Assembly: GCA_018610125.1 (NCBI GenBank)
Contig: JAHEOI010000344.1
Span: forward strand, 1-34,957
Direction of reading: 5' to 3'
Length of the DNA: 34,957 bases
Source: Verrucomicrobiota bacterium
GTDB taxonomy: Bacteria; Verrucomicrobiota; Verrucomicrobiia; Limisphaerales; JAHEOI01
The position numbers and the translations under genes were made by a program. The notes beneath the pieces are model-generated. The model worked only from the letters and a program-made list of their open reading frames with translations, did not search any database and had not been told where the DNA came from. Shown here piece after piece: positions 23,901 to 31,287 of this stretch. Every line of letters starts with the position of its first letter. Position 1 is the first letter of the stretch.

Positions 23901-26123
23901 CATGAGCATAAGGTGATCATTCTTCAGCAGGGACTCGCGGTCTTTCGGCAAGCCATGCGTATCCGGATATTCCCGGAGAAGGTCCGTCACGGTTATACGA
24001 AAGGCGATTACGAACCCCTTTCCCGACACTATGGCGAGCGGATTTTCCAAATCCATGTCATCAATCGCTACGCGGAGATGGGGCGTCAACGGATTAAAGA
24101 CGCACTGGATTTGGTCTCTTGCTATTTTGCCTGGGACAAACGGCGCTTCGTTCAGCGGTTCTTTAAGGATCGAAAGGAGATCCTCGAACGGGCAACGAGC
24201 CAGGAATCGTATCGGGCAATTGTCGAATCACTCGCCAATCCGGACCAGATACGGATTGTGTCGGCCCCCATCGATGAAAACGCGCTTGTCTTGGCCGGGC
24301 CGGGCTCGGGAAAGACCAAGGTGGTGGTGCATCGATGCGCCTACCTCTTACGGGTGCGGAGGGTTGCCGGCAAACGTATCCTGGTGCTCTGCTTTAACCA
24401 CAAGGCCTCACTCTCGCTCCGGCGGCGGCTTTACGAGCTTGTCGGCGAGGATGCCAAGGCCGTGACAATCCTGACTTACCATGCCATGGCAATGCACTTG
24501 ACCGGGACCTCGTTTGCGGAGCAAGCCGAGAGCCGGGAGGAGAAGCCGATCGACTTCGACGAAGTCTTGAAGCAGGCAATCGCTCTCCTTCGCGGTGAGC
24601 AGGAAGTCCTCGGTCTCGAGCCGGATGAGACACGTGAGCGTCTCCTTGGCTCCTACACCCATATCTTGGTCGATGAATACCAGGACATTGATAAGCTCCA
24701 ATATGAGCTTGTGAGCGCCTTGGCAGGCCGCCGGCAATCCGACAGCGATCGCAAGCTTAGTATCTTGGCAGTGGGCGACGACGACCAGAATATTTACGCC
24801 TTTAGAGGGGCCAATGTCGCGTTTATTCGGCGGTTTCAGGAAGATTACAAGGCCAAGGTCCATTACCTGGTGGAAAACTACCGCTCGACGCAGAACATTA
24901 TTCAGGCAGCGAATGACGTGATCCGGGAAAACCGGGACCGAATGAAGCAGCGGCAACCGATTCGGGTGAATCGCCGGCGCGAGATCGAGTCGGCTGGGGG
25001 CGTCTGGCAAGAGCGAGATCCGGTAGCGTCCGGACGCGCTCACATTCTTGAAGTGGATGGGGAGTCAATGCAGGCGGCTGCCATCGTCGATGAAATCGAG
25101 CGGCTCAACGCGTTGGCCGCAGATGGGGATTGGAGTGACTTCGCGGTGCTGGGACGTGTTAAACGGCTCCTCAGTCCCGTACGAGCCGTCTGTGAGTCAC
25201 GTGACATCCCGGTGAATTGGGGGCCGGCTCGCGACCAGTTGCCCAAGCTCCATCGGATCCGCGAGATTGCCCGGTTTTTTGATGTCATGCGCGCCGAGCG
25301 CAATACGGTCCAGCGCGCCTCGACCCTCGAGGAATGGGCGGAATCCCTGTCCACGGGAGAAGAGGAGAACCGTTGGTGCCGACTCTTGAAAAGGCTGTTA
25401 CAAGACTACCGTGAAGCGACCGCTGACGCGGAGCTCCCGGTGAGTCTGGCGATCGATTCCCTATATGACAGCCTGGCGGAGCAACGACGGGAACATCTGC
25501 CTGGAACCGGGGTGTTTCTGGGGACAATCCATGCGGCCAAGGGAATGGAATTCCCCCATGTGCTGATCCCCGATGGCGGCTGGCAAGCGTCCGACGATGC
25601 CGCCGTTAACGAGGAAGAGCGTCGTACCTTTTATGTCGCAATGACCCGAGCTCAAGCCACATTGACGCTCTGTCGCCGAACCGATATTGTGTCATCGGTT
25701 TTACCCAGCATCGAGGGGGAGCACGCACTATCACGGCGCCCGACCTTGTCTCGAGATTCCCATCCGGATGACTCCCAAAGGCAATATTGCCTCCTTCAGC
25801 TCAAGGATCTCCATCTCGGGTTTGCCGGGAACAAACCGCCTTACGATCCTATCCATCAGCATCTGGGACGCCTCAAGCCGGGTGATCCCCTTGTCCTTTC
25901 TCCCGTCGGGGAGAACCTCGAGCTCAAGGATGGCCGGGGCCATACCGTGGCCCGCTTGTCAAAGCATGCCTGCCTGACGTGGCGATCCCATTTGAGTCGA
26001 ATTCGTGATATCCGAGTTGTGGCGATGGTCCAGCGCTATCGAGCGGACTTTCGCCAGGAATATCAAAAGCTCCCAAGATGCCGGCAATGGGAGGTGCCTC
26101 TTGTCGAGATCGTTTTTGAGTAG
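20913..26123 (+). CDS. Giant exonuclease-RecQ-UvrD fusion helicase
   Basis: This 1736-residue protein joins three enzymes. Residues ~5-155: a DEDD 3'-5' exonuclease-like domain with D12/E14 (FLDLEA), D67 (GHNVIGHD) and D121 (VADAQ); the usual general-base His/Tyr of the last motif is not evident. About 265-280: a Cys cluster (CGQSECPYC). About 295-660: RecQ-type SF2 helicase with Walker A LPTGGGKS (~317), DEAH (~422), and motif VI NYLQEAGRAGRD; the four-Cys RecQ zinc site is missing. About 1110 onward: UvrD-type SF1 helicase with GPGSGKT (~1129), DEYQD (~1254), GDDDQNIYAFRG (~1289), GTIHAAKGMEF (~1537) and FYVAMTRA (~1573). It likely unwinds and trims DNA in repair or defence. ACGGAAGAAAAG supports the ATG at 20913; the frame reaches an ATG at 20829. 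Confidence 0.88.
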   Translation: MNSFLAGCAFLDLEATADGKIRQIGAIRGDTTFHRKIGGDPSEALRELAGFLEGAQFLVGHNVIGHDLLILGAYWEQCDLAKYPVIDTLYLSPLAFPENPYHHLVKDYKLVRMAKSDPVADAQLAAMLFRDQWEQFAVDQERDPDRLRLYHFCLGRAGLGGDGPLQSGMPTFFEALGATPECHPETAFELFRARAEDRVCRTALDREIMPYFQTAQLRPAMAYVDAWLAVAGANSVLPPWTRHRFPSIAPVIHALRERPCGQSECPYCRVTHDPDEQLKRFFGFEGFRSHPATPDGTSLQREIVAEGMRDQPLLAILPTGGGKSLGYQVPALVRHYRRGSLTVVISPLQALMKDQVENLIERTGTLFAGALYGMQTPPERGEVMQRVRLGDIAILYVSPEQLRNSSLWHALSQREIGGWVFDEAHCLSKWGHDFRPDYLYAARFIREFSRHQGVNVAPVSCFTATAKPDVINEIRSHFQDHLQQELEVLRGGTERDNLRFEVRPIQPAEKLSRIAEILEDRLTSLPGGSAIIYTATQRHTEEIAEYLSKKGLTAEAFHAGLEAPRKREIQDSFIQGTLPIVCATNAFGMGIDKEDVRLVIHADIPGSLENYLQEAGRAGRDLKASECILLHAAQDIETQFKLQALSEIERRDIAQILRGLRRAQRKPDQEVVITSGELLRDEEVATEFDSQDRMADTKVKTAIAWLERAGYLERNQNRTRVFQGRPLLTMEKAKEKIAGFNLSPDTQRQWEAVFLAILSASVDQGVSADELAELPAFKQKRQDPDAAGGSQSESDTQRVLRILHEMAETGLIQSGIELTAFVRPRGKNHARVCFDRICRIERAMLGLMQELDPDAEDGEPVSLNLSRLNQRLKDDGMECNPETLRNLLKSLTYDGKGFAGHKGSLELRHLSRDCYRVRLQRGWNALVATSERRRAIASLLLETLLSKASAKQGQESGEVLVSFSTNELTEAIKNDMALGGQIRKPLAAIDRGLMFLHEHKVIILQQGLAVFRQAMRIRIFPEKVRHGYTKGDYEPLSRHYGERIFQIHVINRYAEMGRQRIKDALDLVSCYFAWDKRRFVQRFFKDRKEILERATSQESYRAIVESLANPDQIRIVSAPIDENALVLAGPGSGKTKVVVHRCAYLLRVRRVAGKRILVLCFNHKASLSLRRRLYELVGEDAKAVTILTYHAMAMHLTGTSFAEQAESREEKPIDFDEVLKQAIALLRGEQEVLGLEPDETRERLLGSYTHILVDEYQDIDKLQYELVSALAGRRQSDSDRKLSILAVGDDDQNIYAFRGANVAFIRRFQEDYKAKVHYLVENYRSTQNIIQAANDVIRENRDRMKQRQPIRVNRRREIESAGGVWQERDPVASGRAHILEVDGESMQAAAIVDEIERLNALAADGDWSDFAVLGRVKRLLSPVRAVCESRDIPVNWGPARDQLPKLHRIREIARFFDVMRAERNTVQRASTLEEWAESLSTGEEENRWCRLLKRLLQDYREATADAELPVSLAIDSLYDSLAEQRREHLPGTGVFLGTIHAAKGMEFPHVLIPDGGWQASDDAAVNEEERRTFYVAMTRAQATLTLCRRTDIVSSVLPSIEGEHALSRRPTLSRDSHPDDSQRQYCLLQLKDLHLGFAGNKPPYDPIHQHLGRLKPGDPLVLSPVGENLELKDGRGHTVARLSKHACLTWRSHLSRIRDIRVVAMVQRYRADFRQEYQKLPRCRQWEVPLVEIVFE

Positions 26124-26324
26124 GGTGCCCGCGAATGGCCGAATACGATGATCTCGTCAAGGAGGGCTGTGACCGGTACCCGAGATGGAGACCGCCACCC
26201 TGTAGATCTTCGCTGATAGGGACGTCGTCCTCGATGTCCCATTTCTTAAGAAGGGACATTACTGCGGGAAAATGGTGTTGCCATCGTGGTTGTTTGAGTC
26301 GGCGGACCGGGGTTACATTCAACA
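26124..26324. other. Gap with a hairpin repeat, recQ-uvrD fusion to nnrED
   Basis: This 201-bp gap contains hairpin repeat copy F (26214-26239). Partly overlapping it is a second stem, TGTCCC (26235-26240) / GGGACA (26253-26258), around the palindrome TTCTTAAGAA. No gene is apparent and no T-run follows the stem. Confidence 0.45.
26214..26239 (+). repeat. Interspersed hairpin repeat, copy F
   Basis: TGATAGGGACGTCGTCC then TCGATGTCC. Arms GGACGTCG and CGATGTCC pair fully if one G-T pair is allowed, around a TCCT loop. It follows an AGATCTTCGC lead-in. Confidence 0.75.
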
Positions 26325-27737
26325 ATGGCAGTGCCGGTTATAAGTGTCGAACAGATGCGGGAGTGGGAGCAGGCGACTTGGGCCACGGGAAAGAAGGAGG
26401 GCCAGGTTATCCGGCAAGTCGGGGAGATCCTTGGTGAGCGGATCCGCGGGCTGACCGAGCCCGAGGACCGTATCCTCCTTGTCGCGGGCAAGGGACATAA
26501 CGGAGACGATGCCCTTTATTGCCGGGCCTCGTTGCTTGACCGGAATGTCAGTTGGATCCGCGTCCGAAATCCGGAGCAGGATTGGAAGGCGATTGCCGCC
26601 GAGCTGGAGAGCCAACGGCCTGCGTGGATCGTTGAGGGTTTGTTTGGCATCGGATTGAATCGTCCTTTAAAGGCCGGTTGGGACACGTTGATCGACCGAC
26701 TGAACCAGACCGGAATCCCGATGCTTTCGGTCGACGTTCCTTCCGGCCTGAATGCGGATACAGGAGAGCCGCAGCCGACCGCAATCCGCGCCGCTGTCAC
26801 GCTCACATTGGGCGCAATCAAGGTCGGGATGATCCGGCCAAATGCCACTCCCTATGTCGGGCGCTTGGAGGTAGCTCCGGAAATTGGATTGACCCCATGC
26901 CCATGCTCCAGCCGGCTCTATTGGTCCCGCGCGGATGATTTTGAAGGCTTTCCGCCGCGCCGAGAGGTGACTAGTCACAAGGGGCGTTTCGGGCATCTCG
27001 GAATCCTCGCCGGCAGTCTTGGATACCATGGCGCTTCGGTCCTGGCAACAAGCGGGGCCTTAAAAGCACAGCCGGGATTGGTAACGCTCCACCCCCAACC
27101 GGATGTCTATCAGCCGGTAGCAGCGCAGATGCGGGCGGCGATGGTACGTCCTTGGAAGCGCGATGATATGCCGTCGTCGCAGTATACCGCCTATCTGGTC
27201 GGCCCCGGATTGGCCGGGGAAAACTTATCGGAGGGTGTTCGCGAGGAGGTGGAACGCTTATGGAAGGAATCCGACGCGCCTGTCGTCGTCGACGCAAGTG
27301 CACTGGATTGGCTACCGCAGGGCGACATTGACTCGAATACGTTGCGCGTGGTGACACCTCATCCCGGTGAGGCGGCGCGAATGCTCCAATGGTCAACGCG
27401 GTCGGTGCAGGCAAATCGGATAGATGCCGTCAAAGAGATCTCCCGAGCGTACGGAAATTGCTGGGTGGTCTTGAAGGGGCATCAAACGGTGATTGGTCAA
27501 TACAGTCGAGATGATGAACGATCCTTTATCAATGCATCGGGAAATCCGTTATTGGCGCAAGGAGGGAGTGGCGACGTGCTAAGCGGTCTCCTTGGGGGAT
27601 TGCTCGCGCAGCCATTCTGTCAAGCTCAACCGGAAATGGCGATGCGCTACGGCGTTTGGCTCCATGGGGCCACAGCTGATCGTTTGTCGCTTGAATGCCC
27701 AACCTTTACGGTCGAAGACCTCCTCAAAGCGATTTGA
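26325..27737 (+). CDS. nnrED: Bifunctional NAD(P)HX epimerase/dehydratase
   Basis: NnrE epimerises and NnrD dehydrates the damaged cofactors NADHX and NADPHX back to NAD(P)H. The 470-residue product has the YjeF N-terminal epimerase domain (about 1-205; DVPSGLNADTGEPQPT, VTLTLGAIKVGM) and the C-terminal ribokinase-like dehydratase (about 215-470; HKGRFGHLGILAGSLGYHGA, VTPHPGEAARML, QGGSGDVLSGLLGGLLAQPF). The epimerase loop reads GKGHNGDDALYC where the family norm is GxGNNGGDG, a mild deviation. In many bacteria this fusion gene neighbours tsaE or other housekeeping genes. The ATG has no clear ribosome site. The next gene starts 236 bp on. Confidence 0.93.
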   Translation: MAVPVISVEQMREWEQATWATGKKEGQVIRQVGEILGERIRGLTEPEDRILLVAGKGHNGDDALYCRASLLDRNVSWIRVRNPEQDWKAIAAELESQRPAWIVEGLFGIGLNRPLKAGWDTLIDRLNQTGIPMLSVDVPSGLNADTGEPQPTAIRAAVTLTLGAIKVGMIRPNATPYVGRLEVAPEIGLTPCPCSSRLYWSRADDFEGFPPRREVTSHKGRFGHLGILAGSLGYHGASVLATSGALKAQPGLVTLHPQPDVYQPVAAQMRAAMVRPWKRDDMPSSQYTAYLVGPGLAGENLSEGVREEVERLWKESDAPVVVDASALDWLPQGDIDSNTLRVVTPHPGEAARMLQWSTRSVQANRIDAVKEISRAYGNCWVVLKGHQTVIGQYSRDDERSFINASGNPLLAQGGSGDVLSGLLGGLLAQPFCQAQPEMAMRYGVWLHGATADRLSLECPTFTVEDLLKAI

Positions 27738-27973
27738 GCGTGATCGTTAACAAGGGCCCGGCCTCCAGCCGTTAAGCGATCCGATGATTCAAAGATGGCA
27801 AAGGCCAAAACTTGACAGAAATGCATCAAATTTTGCTGGAGAAGGGGGCTGGTGGCTATGATCTCGAATGGATCGTTTGATTTTCGTTGCGCCAGTAGGA
27901 TAGTGTACGGCACAATACGGTCATTCGACCCGACGGAGGTTGGATCGAGCGTGGCCGCGGAGAGCTGGAATAT
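27738..27973. other. Gap upstream of the unknown membrane protein gene
   Basis: About 236 bp without a gene. It contains the second copy of the 41-bp element found before tdh (27805-27845), placed about 128 bp before the next start codon. No terminator for nnrED is evident. Confidence 0.45.
27805..27845 (+). promoter_or_regulatory. Shared regulatory element, second copy
   Basis: The block starts CCAAAACTTGACAGAAATGC and matches 10193-10233 at 37 of 41 positions. The outer dyad CAAAACTTGA, ten bases, TCAAATTTTG is identical in both copies, while the centre differs. It lies in the same orientation relative to the downstream gene. Confidence 0.65.
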
Positions 27974-29614
27974 ATGATGACGAGTGTGAGAGAGATTTTG
28001 ACAAGCGGGGTCTCGGTCCTGGTCTTGTTAACGGCAACTGTTTGCGCGAGTGGGGCTGTTGGAAATGGGGCTGTTTCTAATGGTGAAGTGTCGAATTCCA
28101 CGCCGCGAGCGACCGTTCAATCCTTTGTCGAGGCAGTCGAGAGCGGGAATGTCGCCTCCGCGAAAAGCTTGGTCGACCAAAGCACGGAGCAAGGCAAGCA
28201 GGCTACTGTCATGGTCGAGGGGTTGGTGACAATCGCCGGGGCCATGGACGAGTTCAAACAAGCGGTGATTGATAAGTTTGGCGAATCGGCTTGGGCCAAA
28301 AATTTTGCGCAACAGGCCCAGGACACAATGGACGTTTCCGGGCTGGCCGATGGGTTGAAAGTGCAGCAAAAGGGCAACGAGGCGATGGTTTCGGTCGAAG
28401 GCCAAGATCAGAAGTTGCGGCTGGTGAAGTCGAACGGGAATGGCTGGAAGCTCGATCTTGCCGCCACGTTTGGTCCCGGCTCGGGCCAGAGTATGGATAA
28501 GGTCGCGAAGGTGGTCAACGGCATGGCCGGAGCCTTTAAGGGCCTTGATACCCTGGTGGCCGATTACGATGACGTGCAAGCCTTGAAAGGAGCCTTTGCC
28601 AAGCGGCTGATGCAACAGGCGTTCAGCTCGATGCTTTCCGGCACTTCCGCAAGCGGCGGCACTGGAGGCGCTGGCAGCCAGACAAAGAATCTTCCCAATG
28701 AAATTCACTTGCTCAGCGGTGATGTCATTCGCGGGCAAATTATCCATATCAATAAAAATGGTATCGTGATCCAGCCTGCTACCGGTGGTCCGCCTTCCGG
28801 TCGAATCCATTGGAGTGAGCTCAGTCAAAGAACACTGAAAGACCTTTCCGACAATCCGCAGGCTGAGAAGTTCACTTTCCCCTATATTGAGATTCCTCCC
28901 AAAAAAGAGAATCCGGACGATGATGTCGTGGTGAGCGAGGTGGAGCACCTTGACAGAACAGAGGTACCGACCGGCATGTTTGCGGCCTTTGGGACTCAGG
29001 TCGGACTCTTTCTGCTTGGAATCCTATTCATCACGAATATTTATGCCGGCTATGCGGTTGCCAACTACCGGGATCATCCTCCGGCTTTGGCCGGAGCAAT
29101 CTCCGCGGTCTTTCCAGTATTGGGTCCGATCATCTTCTTGAGCCTCCCGACCCGAAGCTTCCAGTCGATGGAGGAGGGAGTCCATCCCGAGGCAGAAGGC
29201 GAAGCGACAATGGCTGAAGGAAGCGAGGTCCCGGAGGCCGAACCGGTCGGTGAGCCGGCCGAGGGAGCCGGCGCTGCAACGAATGCCGGCGGGCTGAGCA
29301 TCAATCAAAAGCAGGCAGCGGCGAGTGGCGGTGGTGACGACCAGTCGCAGCTCTATTCCCGGGACGATTACGAGTTTGACCGTAACTTCTTTGAAACTTC
29401 GTTCCCGAATTTCTTTAGGGTCATTAGGACCGGTTCAGATAAAGATTTGGTCATGGTGATTCGAACCCCCAAGACCGAGTACGTCGGCAAGAGAATCAGC
29501 CGAATATCAGGGAAAGAGCTGCACCTGCAGCTTCAACAAGGGACAAAAGAGGTCAAGGTGCCATTTGGTGAGATCACCGAGGTGGAGCTAAGGCGTAAGG
29601 ATGCCAAGAAGTAA
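27974..29614 (+). CDS. Uncharacterised exported/membrane protein with Sm-like segments
   Basis: I do not recognise this 546-residue family. Residues 1-28 form a signal peptide (SVLVLLTATVCASGAVG), followed by a short GNGAVSNGEVSN repeat. Residues ~43-165 (TPRATVQSFVEAVESGNVAS... VSVEGQDQKLRLV..GNGWKLDL) resemble an NTF2-like or DUF4878-type fold. IHLLSGDVIRGQIIHINKNG at about 240 looks like a small Sm-like beta barrel, and a second such segment (EYVGKRISRISGKELHLQL) is near the C-terminus. Two hydrophobic helices lie at about 335-355 and 365-390, separated by a short polar stretch, then a Glu/Ala/Gly-rich linker. Topology suggests an inner-membrane protein with a large periplasmic N-terminal part. 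It is 31 bp ahead of the adenylate kinase gene. Confidence 0.75.
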   Translation: MMTSVREILTSGVSVLVLLTATVCASGAVGNGAVSNGEVSNSTPRATVQSFVEAVESGNVASAKSLVDQSTEQGKQATVMVEGLVTIAGAMDEFKQAVIDKFGESAWAKNFAQQAQDTMDVSGLADGLKVQQKGNEAMVSVEGQDQKLRLVKSNGNGWKLDLAATFGPGSGQSMDKVAKVVNGMAGAFKGLDTLVADYDDVQALKGAFAKRLMQQAFSSMLSGTSASGGTGGAGSQTKNLPNEIHLLSGDVIRGQIIHINKNGIVIQPATGGPPSGRIHWSELSQRTLKDLSDNPQAEKFTFPYIEIPPKKENPDDDVVVSEVEHLDRTEVPTGMFAAFGTQVGLFLLGILFITNIYAGYAVANYRDHPPALAGAISAVFPVLGPIIFLSLPTRSFQSMEEGVHPEAEGEATMAEGSEVPEAEPVGEPAEGAGAATNAGGLSINQKQAAASGGGDDQSQLYSRDDYEFDRNFFETSFPNFFRVIRTGSDKDLVMVIRTPKTEYVGKRISRISGKELHLQLQQGTKEVKVPFGEITEVELRRKDAKK

Positions 29615-29645
29615 GAGTCGAGATCGAAAACGCTAGGGCAGCGTC

Positions 29646-30263
29646 ATGAAGTACAAAACAATCTTGCTGTTTGGCCCGCCAGGTGCGGGGAAAGGAACTC
29701 AAGGAAAGATTCTCGGCACAATCCCGAATTTCTTTCACTGTGCGTGCGGAGACGTGTTTCGCAACCTAAGGGTCAATAGCGAGCTGGGGCGAACCTTTAT
29801 CGAGTATAGCAGCCGGGGCGAGCTCGTGCCGGATGAGTTCACCGTCCGTCTGTGGCGCGAGAATATCGATGCGATGCAGGATTCCGGTGCGTTTGATCCC
29901 GGGAACGATACGTTGGTGCTCGATGGGATCCCGCGGAGCGTTTCCCAAGCCAAGATGCTCGATGAAACCCTGGAGGTCCGAGCGATATTTAACCTTGTTT
30001 GTAGCGACATGAACAAGGTCATTGAGCGGTTACAACGCCGTGCTCTTCGAGAAAATCGCTTGGATGACGCCAATCTAAAGGTCATCCATGATCGCCTCGA
30101 GACGTATGAGCGGGAAACAAGACCGGTCCTTAACTATTATGGAGACGAGCTGGTCCATACAATCGACTCAAACCAATCGCCGGTCAACGTTTTGAAAGAC
30201 ATCCTGGAAGTGATTTCCAGTGCCGAACGGGTCGAGGAACCGGCCTATGAGCGGACCCCATAA
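29646..30263 (+). CDS. adk: Adenylate kinase, short (lid-less) type
   Basis: Adenylate kinase converts ATP + AMP to two ADP in the cytoplasm. The 205-residue product has the P-loop GPPGAGKGTQ at residues 10-19, the AMP-binding helix CGDVFRNLRVNSELG, GELVPDEFTVRLW, DGIPRSVSQAKML (family norm DGFPRT), and the arginine-bearing RRALRENRLDDANLKVIHDR. The sequence between the last two regions is short, with no zinc or extended lid. The substitutions (DGIPRS) suggest a divergent nucleoside monophosphate kinase, possibly a second copy beside a canonical adk elsewhere. It may be co-transcribed with fmt, 30 bp downstream. Confidence 0.85.
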   Translation: MKYKTILLFGPPGAGKGTQGKILGTIPNFFHCACGDVFRNLRVNSELGRTFIEYSSRGELVPDEFTVRLWRENIDAMQDSGAFDPGNDTLVLDGIPRSVSQAKMLDETLEVRAIFNLVCSDMNKVIERLQRRALRENRLDDANLKVIHDRLETYERETRPVLNYYGDELVHTIDSNQSPVNVLKDILEVISSAERVEEPAYERTP

Positions 30264-30293
30264 TGGATGAGAGTTTATCGATGATCGTTTTTT

Positions 30294-31259
30294 GTGACGA
30301 ATGGGCGTGAATTGGCGATCCGGGTAGTATTCATGGGCACGGCGGAATTGGCGCGTCCGCCGTTGAATGCACTCATCCAAGACAGTCGATTCGAGATCTT
30401 GGGGGTGGTGACGCAGCCTGACCGTCCGGCAGGTAGAAAGTTGAAACCACGCCCATCACCCGTGAAGCAGCTAGCGGAAGATTTTTCCCTACCTGTCTGG
30501 CAGCCGAGCAAGGTAGGAGCCAAGACCTTCGTCAATGAGCTGGCGGAACTGCAGCCGGACGTTATTGGCGTCACTGCCTATGGCCAGTTGTTGCCCGCCT
30601 CGGTGCTAAATCTCCCAAAATGGGGCTGCGTCAACGTCCATACCTCATTGCTGCCAAAGTACCGGGGGGCAGCCCCGATACAATGGGCGTTGCTGGAGGG
30701 CGAAGCGGAAACCGGCGTGACAATCATGAAGATGGACACCGGCTTGGATACAGGAGACATCCTGGCACAAGGGGTTATTCCCATCCGGGACGACGATACC
30801 GCTCCCTCATTGCACGACCGCTTGGCTTCCCTCGGAGCGGACCTGTTGATTCAGACACTTCCACGCTACATTGAAGGGGAAATTAGTCCGAAGGCCCAGC
30901 CCTCGGAAGGTGCTTCCGTTGCCGGCAAGATCCCGAAAGAAGCCGGCAAGATCGATTGGGGCCTTTCCGCGCGCCGAATTCGGAATATGGTCCGCGCTTT
31001 CATTCCATGGCCCGGAGCCTATACCCACCGGTCCGGCGAACGCGGTCAACAATTGATCAAGATTTGGCAAGCCGATGTGGTTGACGTGGCCGACCATAAC
31101 CCCGGTGAAGTCATTTCGGTCGGTAAAGATGGAATAAAAATTGCTTGTGGAGAGAGAGGGCTTAATGTAACTCAGCTCCAGATTGAAGGGGGCAAGCGGC
31201 TTTCTGCCTCAGACTTCTTGGCCGGTCATAAAATTTTACCCGGCGAAATCTGGTATTAG
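30294..31259 (+). CDS. fmt: Methionyl-tRNA formyltransferase
   Basis: Fmt formylates initiator Met-tRNA using 10-formyl-tetrahydrofolate. The product (about 315-321 residues) has VVFMGTAELARPPLNAL at the start, VVTQPDRPAGRKLKPRPSPV, the formyl-transfer signature VNVHTSLLPKYRGAAPIQWA containing the catalytic Asn-His-Asp set (N of VNVH, D of KMDTGLDTGD), and a C-terminal tRNA-binding domain from about residue 215. The start is a non-ATG codon: GTG at 30294 gives MTNGRELAIRVVFMG, while the TTG at 30312 would give the more usual short N-terminus. No strong ribosome site marks either one. Confidence 0.95.
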   Translation: MTNGRELAIRVVFMGTAELARPPLNALIQDSRFEILGVVTQPDRPAGRKLKPRPSPVKQLAEDFSLPVWQPSKVGAKTFVNELAELQPDVIGVTAYGQLLPASVLNLPKWGCVNVHTSLLPKYRGAAPIQWALLEGEAETGVTIMKMDTGLDTGDILAQGVIPIRDDDTAPSLHDRLASLGADLLIQTLPRYIEGEISPKAQPSEGASVAGKIPKEAGKIDWGLSARRIRNMVRAFIPWPGAYTHRSGERGQQLIKIWQADVVDVADHNPGEVISVGKDGIKIACGERGLNVTQLQIEGGKRLSASDFLAGHKILPGEIWY

Positions 31260-31287
31260 GCCCCCCATTATTGATTTTGACCCCGCC

